From the NCBI GenBank assembly GCA_937995505.1, contig CALKJV010000026.1, positions 1 to 17,942 on the forward strand: a DNA stretch of 17,942 bases, given 5' to 3'. Both the position numbers and the translations under genes were made by a program. Position 1 is the stretch's first letter, and each line of letters starts with the position of its first letter. Below, piece after piece: positions 14,584 to 17,942 of the stretch. Under the pieces are notes generated by a model, which had not been told where the DNA came from, ran no database searches, and was given only the letters and a program-made list of their open reading frames with translations. Source of the stretch: an uncultured Bacteroidia bacterium. Its GTDB lineage: Bacteria > Bacteroidota > Bacteroidia > SpSt-205.

Positions 14584-14671
14584 CGGAGAGAGAGGGATTC
14601 GAACCCCCGAGCCCGCGGAGCGAGCTACCTGATTTCAAGTCAGGCCCGTTCGACCACTCCGGCATCTCTCC
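14584..14671 (-). tRNA. tRNA-Ser (anticodon UGA)
   Basis: 88 nt cloverleaf on the - strand. The acceptor stem is GGAGAGA/TCTCTCC with discriminator G (complement of 14584). The D stem is CCG/CGG, and the anticodon stem CCTGA/TCAGG holds loop CTTGAAA with TGA at 14637-14635. The 19 nt variable arm forms a six-pair stem (AGCTCG/CGGGCT), as expected for serine tRNAs. The T arm is GGGGG, loop TTCGAAT, CCCTC. The CCA end is not encoded: the next bases are C, then the fbp ATG. A TATCTTTG box lies 4 bp upstream of the 5' end. Confidence 0.96.
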
Positions 14672-14675
14672 ACGG

Positions 14676-14708
14676 CAAAGATACAAACTCTTGCCAGGTG
14701 CTATCTAA
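14676..14708 (-). promoter_or_regulatory. Putative promoter of the tRNA-Ser/fbp operon
   Basis: On the - strand, TATCTTTG at 14683-14676, followed by C, is an exact match to the Bacteroidota -7 element TAnnTTTG(C). A TTA at 14708-14706 lies 22 bp further upstream as a weak -33 candidate (consensus TTG). Initiation 5-7 nt after the box would fall at or within a few bases of the mature tRNA 5' end. It is the only promoter candidate I see for the tRNA, fbp, pspA, small-protein, glycosyltransferase and anmK run. Confidence 0.6.
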
Positions 14709-14720
14709 GCTGTATATTTG
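14691..14720 (+). promoter_or_regulatory. Putative porV promoter
   Basis: TTG at 14691-14693, a 19 bp spacer, then TATATTTG at 14713-14720 followed by C: a full fit to the Bacteroidota promoter pattern TTG - about 19 bp - TAnnTTTGC. It would give a leader of roughly 20 nt before the ATG at 14748. A second box, TACTTTTC at 14738-14745 (one mismatch), lies 17 bp after the TTG at 14718-14720 and could serve as a closer promoter. The region overlaps the divergent tRNA promoter. Confidence 0.65.
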
Positions 14721-14747
14721 CCCAGCTGCGGATTGGCTACTTTTCAT

Positions 14748-15869
14748 ATGCGCAAGGCGATAGGCGTAGGGGCGCTCATTGTGCCCTATCTCCTCTGGGC
14801 CCAGGCCCAGTCTACTCCTTCTGGTCAGATCAGAGCGATTACGACGGCGGTGCCCTTTTTGCTGATATGCCCCGATGCACGAAGCGGAGGCATGGCTGAG
14901 ACGGGTGTAGCCCTCCAGCCCTCTATGTACAGTATGCACTGGAATGTAGGCGCTCTGGCTCTCATGCCCGAAAGGATGGGAATAGCTTTTTCTTATACTC
15001 CATGGCTACGGGCATTAGGTATTGGCGACATCAACCACCTCTACGTTCCCTACGCATGGAATATCAGCGAAAAAGCTGGAGCGATAGGCGCTTCGCTCAC
15101 TTTTTTCAGCTTGGGCAAGATAGAGTTTACAGACAATGCCGGCATCAAAACAGGCGAGTTTGATGCAAATGAGTTCACCTTCTCTGGGGGTTATAGCCAC
15201 ATCATCACGAATAACCTCTCTGCCGGCGTGGCCCTCAAGTACATCCAGAGCAACCTCACGGGAGCTACCACAGTGGGGGGGCTTTCTACGCAGCCGGGGC
15301 GTTCTGTAGCGGGCGATTTGGGCTTCTTCTATCAGAAAGATTTCACGCTCAAGGTCAACCCGCAGCCCCTGCCCCTTACCCTGCGCTGGGGCGTGCATAT
15401 GAGCAATATCGGCGCAAAAATGGCCTACACCTCCTCTGGGCAGAAAGACTTCTTGCCTGGCAACCTACGCGTAGGCTACTCACTAAGCCTCAAACTGGAT
15501 GACTTTAATAGCCTTACCCTCGCCAACGACTACAATAAGCTACTCGTACCCTCGGCTGGCGGTGCGGCCCAGGTCGCCCTTCTGGAGGGGATGTTCAAGA
15601 GCTTCGGCGATGCGCCGGGCGGCTGGCGTGAAGAGCTCTCCGAGGTCTACTGGAGCCTCGCAGCCGAGTACGATTACAACCGTATTTTCCGAGTTCGGGG
15701 CGGATTCTTCTATGAGGACCCGATGAAAGGCAATCGGCGCTTTGCTACCTTAGGTGCGGGGCTGAGTTTCCGACAAGTAGGGCTGGATGTGGCGTATCTG
15801 ACTTCGCTGGTACAAAATCATCCCCTTCAAAATACCCTGCGTTTCAGTCTGTACTATCTCTGGCGCTGA
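14748..15869 (+). CDS. porV: Type IX secretion system outer-membrane protein PorV (LptO)
   Basis: Outer-membrane beta-barrel of the FadL-like kind that shuttles type IX secretion cargo from the SprA translocon to the PorU attachment complex. The 373-residue product has a signal peptide M-R-K-A-I-G-V-G-A-L-I-V-P-Y-L-L-W-A-Q-A, then the family hallmark A-I-T-T-A-V-P-F-L-L-I-C-P-D-A-R-S-G-G-M and the W-N-V-G-A pattern. F-S-Y-T-P-W-L-R and F-F-S-L-G-K-I-E-F-T-D-N also match PorV, and the C terminus ends in barrel-like alternation, Y-Y-L-W-R. The frame can be extended to a TTG at 14718, but this would bury the signal peptide, so ATG 14748 is chosen. No other type IX gene is in the window. The 3' end overlaps the convergent GT9 gene by 26 bp. 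PorQ is a less likely alternative. Confidence 0.9.
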   Translation: MRKAIGVGALIVPYLLWAQAQSTPSGQIRAITTAVPFLLICPDARSGGMAETGVALQPSMYSMHWNVGALALMPERMGIAFSYTPWLRALGIGDINHLYVPYAWNISEKAGAIGASLTFFSLGKIEFTDNAGIKTGEFDANEFTFSGGYSHIITNNLSAGVALKYIQSNLTGATTVGGLSTQPGRSVAGDLGFFYQKDFTLKVNPQPLPLTLRWGVHMSNIGAKMAYTSSGQKDFLPGNLRVGYSLSLKLDDFNSLTLANDYNKLLVPSAGGAAQVALLEGMFKSFGDAPGGWREELSEVYWSLAAEYDYNRIFRVRGGFFYEDPMKGNRRFATLGAGLSFRQVGLDVAYLTSLVQNHPLQNTLRFSLYYLWR

Positions 15870-16848
15870 GGGAGTTCTGGGGGAGGCTTTGCCAGAAGCT
15901 TAGGAGGCGAGCCAGAACGAGGTCAGGCGTGAGGCTTCGCATGCAGTCGTGATGGTGCTTTGGGCAGCGAGCATATCCGAGTTTGCTGCAAGGCCGACAA
16001 GCGAGATGTCGGGCTTCTATAGAGAGAGAGGCCGTCTGCCAAGGACTCATTCCAAACTCGGGTATGGTATTCCCCCACAGCACGAGGGTGGGGGTTTGGA
16101 AAGCCGCGCCTAAATGCGCTGTACCGGTGTCGTGTGTCAGCAAAAGAGAGGCTTGCTCAATGGCCGCAGCGGTCTCCAATAGAGAGTACCGCCCTGCGGT
16201 TACGATGACGGGCTGGGAAAGGGCTTGGGCTATGATTTTTGCTTCGGTCTGCTCAGCTGACCCTCCTAAGAGCACTACGGGCCACCCTAGGCCCTGAAGC
16301 AGCGCTTGGAAGTACGGAACCGGCCATTTTTTGGTGTTGTAGGTGCCTCCTACTCCCACCGCTAGCCAAGGGCGGGGTAGAGCTTCTAGCTCCGATGCGA
16401 CTTTCTCTCGCACGGCCGGAGGAATGTGCACCTCCAGAGGGCCCATTTGCTCGGGAGCGATACCCCAGGGCCGAAGCGCCTCTGCGTACCGTTCCACGAT
16501 GTGACGCAGCGGTCGGGGATGTTTCCGACGCACCATCCCCCACTTGCGCCAGTTTTCCTTCGGGAAGCTCGTATATCGCTCGTACTCCAAACGCCAGCGT
16601 AGAGGGAGAGTGCGTAGATTTTTCTGAAGGTCTAGGATACCGCTCCACTTAGTAGCTTGTAGCTGTGCCGAAGGCGGCCAGGTATGCACTGTGGTGAGCA
16701 GCGGGTGATGTTCTAAAAGGGGGAGGTAGACCGCTCGGGTGAGGTAGTGGAGCTTGGCGTCGGGGAATCGTTCGGCTAGAGCCCGAATGAGGGGGGTTGT
16801 TAGGACGACATCCCCCATGCTACTGAGCCGTACGAAGAGAAACCTCAC
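15844..16848 (-). CDS. GT9 family glycosyltransferase (ADP-heptose LPS heptosyltransferase-like)
   Basis: Inverting GT-B enzyme like WaaC/WaaF/RfaF, which adds heptose to the lipopolysaccharide inner core at the cytoplasmic face of the inner membrane. With a GTG start at 16848 it has 334 residues beginning M-R-F-L-F-V-R-L-S-S-M-G-D-V-V-L-T-T-P, the standard N terminus. Further motifs are G-V-G-G-T-Y-N-T-K-K-W-P near the donor site, L-L-L-T-H-D-T-G-T-A-H-L-G-A-A, and a C-terminal C-R-P-C-S ... C-P-K-H-H-H-D-C-M Cys cluster typical of this group. The GTG overlaps the TGA of the upstream lipoprotein gene by 4 bp (GTGA), which fixes this start over the longer frame to 16908. The exact sugar is inferred from the family. 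Confidence 0.9.
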   Translation of the reverse strand: MRFLFVRLSSMGDVVLTTPLIRALAERFPDAKLHYLTRAVYLPLLEHHPLLTTVHTWPPSAQLQATKWSGILDLQKNLRTLPLRWRLEYERYTSFPKENWRKWGMVRRKHPRPLRHIVERYAEALRPWGIAPEQMGPLEVHIPPAVREKVASELEALPRPWLAVGVGGTYNTKKWPVPYFQALLQGLGWPVVLLGGSAEQTEAKIIAQALSQPVIVTAGRYSLLETAAAIEQASLLLTHDTGTAHLGAAFQTPTLVLWGNTIPEFGMSPWQTASLSIEARHLACRPCSKLGYARCPKHHHDCMRSLTPDLVLARLLSFWQSLPQNSLSARDSTD

Positions 16849-17633
16849 GGACAGGGCAGAGTATCGGACTCTTGATAGGCAATCCAGGCGATGGGCGGTT
16901 GCTCCCACCCCTGCTGTCGAGCGCGTAAGGCAGCTTCTTTATTAGGCTCAAAGAGATTAGGGTAGAGGAGAAAGAGCGGCTTTTCAGCAGCCTCCCAGCG
17001 GGCTTGATACGAGCGGTGGTCCGTGGTAGGGTAAAAATGCTGATAGTCAATTCCCAAAAAATTCCATGCCTCCAGAGCGGGCAAGCTATCGGGTGCTCCT
17101 GCTGCAAGGCCCCACTGGAGGGTAGGATTTTGCGTTCGGAGGGTGTCTAAGAGGTGTGCCCACTCCGATGAAGTGAGCGGGGCTTGAGCCCAGCCACGTC
17201 CAAAAGCTACGTAGGTTACTTGCGGATAGGCAGCCAAGAAGGGAAGAAGGTCACCCAAGAGCCATTCCCGCAGCTTTTCCTGCCAGAATTGAGCAGCTTC
17301 TGTCCCTCGGGGAGGGAAGAAAGCTGTATCGCTCCATGGCCGCTCTAAGATAATCAGCTGGGCAGGCAGTTGCTCCAGTGCCACGGTGAGTGCATAGCGA
17401 TGTCCAGAGAGCCATTCTACTTGGTCGGTAAGGGGATCCCGACGCAGTTCTAAGGAGATGGCCCAGGGGAGTGTATCTGTAACGCAGGCTTCGGGCAGGG
17501 TAGGGAGGGTTTCGGCTCGGAGGTAGAGATGCCTCCACCTTGGGGGGGCGGGTTCCGTGGGCGCTTTACAACTGCCCAAAAAAAGAAAGCCAAGCCCCAC
17601 GGGGCAGAGGACTTTCTGCCGGAGGTGCTGCAT
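16845..17633 (-). CDS. Predicted lipoprotein with TIM-barrel-like (GH113-like) resemblance
   Basis: 262-residue product, function not firmly recognised. The N terminus M-Q-H-L-R-Q-K-V-L-C-P-V-G-L-G-F-L-F-L-G ends in a lipobox L-G-S-C with C22 as the lipidated residue, so it should be a membrane-anchored lipoprotein. Residues ~140-225 resemble part of a glycoside-hydrolase TIM barrel: a strand Y-V-A-F-G-R-G-W, a helix, Q-W-G-L-A-A-G, then A-L-E-A-W-N-F-L-G-I-D-Y-Q-H-F-Y-P, which recalls the FWD..DYIGIDAYFP segment of GH113-like proteins. The usual catalytic Glu positions are not obvious, so it may be non-catalytic. Its stop overlaps the GT9 start by 4 bp. A TTACTTTG box lies 6 nt before the ATG. 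A link to glycan handling is inferred from neighbours. Confidence 0.72.
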   Translation of the reverse strand: MQHLRQKVLCPVGLGFLFLGSCKAPTEPAPPRWRHLYLRAETLPTLPEACVTDTLPWAISLELRRDPLTDQVEWLSGHRYALTVALEQLPAQLIILERPWSDTAFFPPRGTEAAQFWQEKLREWLLGDLLPFLAAYPQVTYVAFGRGWAQAPLTSSEWAHLLDTLRTQNPTLQWGLAAGAPDSLPALEAWNFLGIDYQHFYPTTDHRSYQARWEAAEKPLFLLYPNLFEPNKEAALRARQQGWEQPPIAWIAYQESDTLPCP

Positions 17634-17638
17634 GGCTA

Positions 17639-17646
17639 CAAAGTAA
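17639..17646 (-). promoter_or_regulatory. TAnnTTTG-like box before the lipoprotein gene
   Basis: TTACTTTG on the - strand matches seven of eight positions of TAnnTTTG and ends 6 nt before the lipoprotein ATG, the same distance as the box before usp. It lies in the 42 bp gap after the sugar transferase stop. No clear TTG is present at -33. Confidence 0.3.
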
Positions 17647-17675
17647 TCAGACTGGCTCTGGGTACGCAGAAAGCA

Positions 17676-17942
17676 TTACTTAGCGGGCTGCGCAAGGCCC
17701 AGATGCGGTAGCCCCATGAGCAGAATCTTCCAGTCAAGCATCACAGAATAGCGATGTGCATACATCAGATCCACACTAAAAGCGTGAGGATAGTGTTCTC
17801 GCAAAAGCTCGGTAGTGAGCACGCCTTCTTTGAGGAGGGGCATCTCTTCAGAAGGAAACTCACTATAGCTAACAAAATGATAGCGGCCAAGCAAAACTCC
17901 CACAAGGCTTTTGAGTGCGGCCAAAGGCTGGTGATAAATCCA
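17676..17942 (-). CDS. C-terminal part of a probable bacterial sugar transferase (WcaJ/PglC-like)
   Basis: Open from the window edge to a TAA at 17678-17676; only the last 88 residues are seen, beginning W-I-Y-H-Q-P-L-A-A-L-K-S-L. The segment L-K-S-L-V-G-V-L-L-G-R-Y-H-F-V-S-Y-S-E lines up with the N-V-L-K-G-E-M-S-L-V-G-P-R-P region of polyprenyl-phosphate sugar transferases. The end, Y-A-H-R-Y-S-V-M-L-D-W-K-I-L-L, lines up with their terminal Y...W-x-L-D-x-K-I-L. The usual G-P-R-P is replaced by S-Y-S-E, a divergence I associate with a Bacteroidota subgroup. These enzymes transfer a phospho-sugar to undecaprenyl phosphate to begin surface polysaccharide synthesis. The assignment rests on a short fragment; the codon at 17924 where a start could be placed is TTG inside the conserved region, so the true start is outside. 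Confidence 0.6.
   Translation of the reverse strand, partial: WIYHQPLAALKSLVGVLLGRYHFVSYSEFPSEEMPLLKEGVLTTELLREHYPHAFSVDLMYAHRYSVMLDWKILLMGLPHLGLAQPAK

Noticed and set aside
14718..14747. TTG start ten codons upstream for porV
   Set aside because: It lies within the promoter-like TATATTTG and would hide the signal peptide that begins at ATG 14748.
16849..16908. Longer start for the GT9 gene
   Set aside because: Adds 20 unrelated residues and overlaps the lipoprotein gene; the GTG at 16848 gives the standard N terminus and a 4 bp overlap.
1..17942. CRISPR arrays, insertion sequences, prophage or toxin-antitoxin modules
   Set aside because: No regularly spaced direct repeats, transposase or integrase motifs, or small paired toxin genes were seen on either strand.

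Overview
The window looks like a chromosomal segment from a member of the Bacteroidota, probably one with moderately high G+C (mid-50s by eye). Four things point there. A DUF4290-type protein sits directly upstream of murA. There is a porV/lptO-type gene of the type IX secretion system. The anhydro-muramic acid kinase carries the D-I-C-P-C-N form of its active-site motif. Promoter-like TAnnTTTG elements occur in almost every non-coding gap, while recognisable Shine-Dalgarno sequences are missing. Genus cannot be told from the sequence. Coding is extremely dense: the largest non-coding stretch is 76 bp, so no stretch of 300 bases lacks a gene. I see no insertion sequence, phage gene, CRISPR array or intrinsic terminator.

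Left block, + strand (1-10374): a 5'-truncated S41 C-terminal processing protease, a UvrD/PcrA helicase, a DUF4290 protein, murA (with the Cys-to-Asp active-site change linked to fosfomycin insensitivity), rbfA, a LolC/LolE-type ABC permease, an outer-membrane patatin-POTRA-barrel protein, and a tandem universal stress protein. The first seven genes overlap or lie within 27 bp of each other. The theme is envelope building and maintenance (murA, Lol-type permease, patatin barrel, Ctp protease) mixed with housekeeping (UvrD, RbfA).

Middle block, - strand (14671-10364): tRNA-Ser(UGA), class I fructose-1,6-bisphosphatase, a PspA/IM30 membrane-stress protein, an unrecognised 88-residue charged protein, a GT4-type glycosyltransferase and anhydro-muramic acid kinase. 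Each gene abuts or overlaps the next. The tRNA ends one nucleotide before the fbp start codon, so tRNA 3' maturation would itself create a leaderless fbp mRNA. The only promoter candidate I see for the run lies just upstream of the tRNA.

Right block: porV on the + strand (14748-15869), divergent from the tRNA operon across a 76 bp gap with two overlapping consensus-like promoters. Then, on the - strand and running leftwards from the window edge, the C-terminal part of a probable sugar transferase, a lipoprotein with weak TIM-barrel resemblance, and a GT9 heptosyltransferase-type enzyme. These look like part of a surface-glycan or LPS locus.

The points most worth a second look are the tRNA-Ser/fbp junction, the repeated TAnnTTTG box placed only 3-6 nt before start codons (implying leaderless or near-leaderless messages), and the small coiled-coil partner of PspA.
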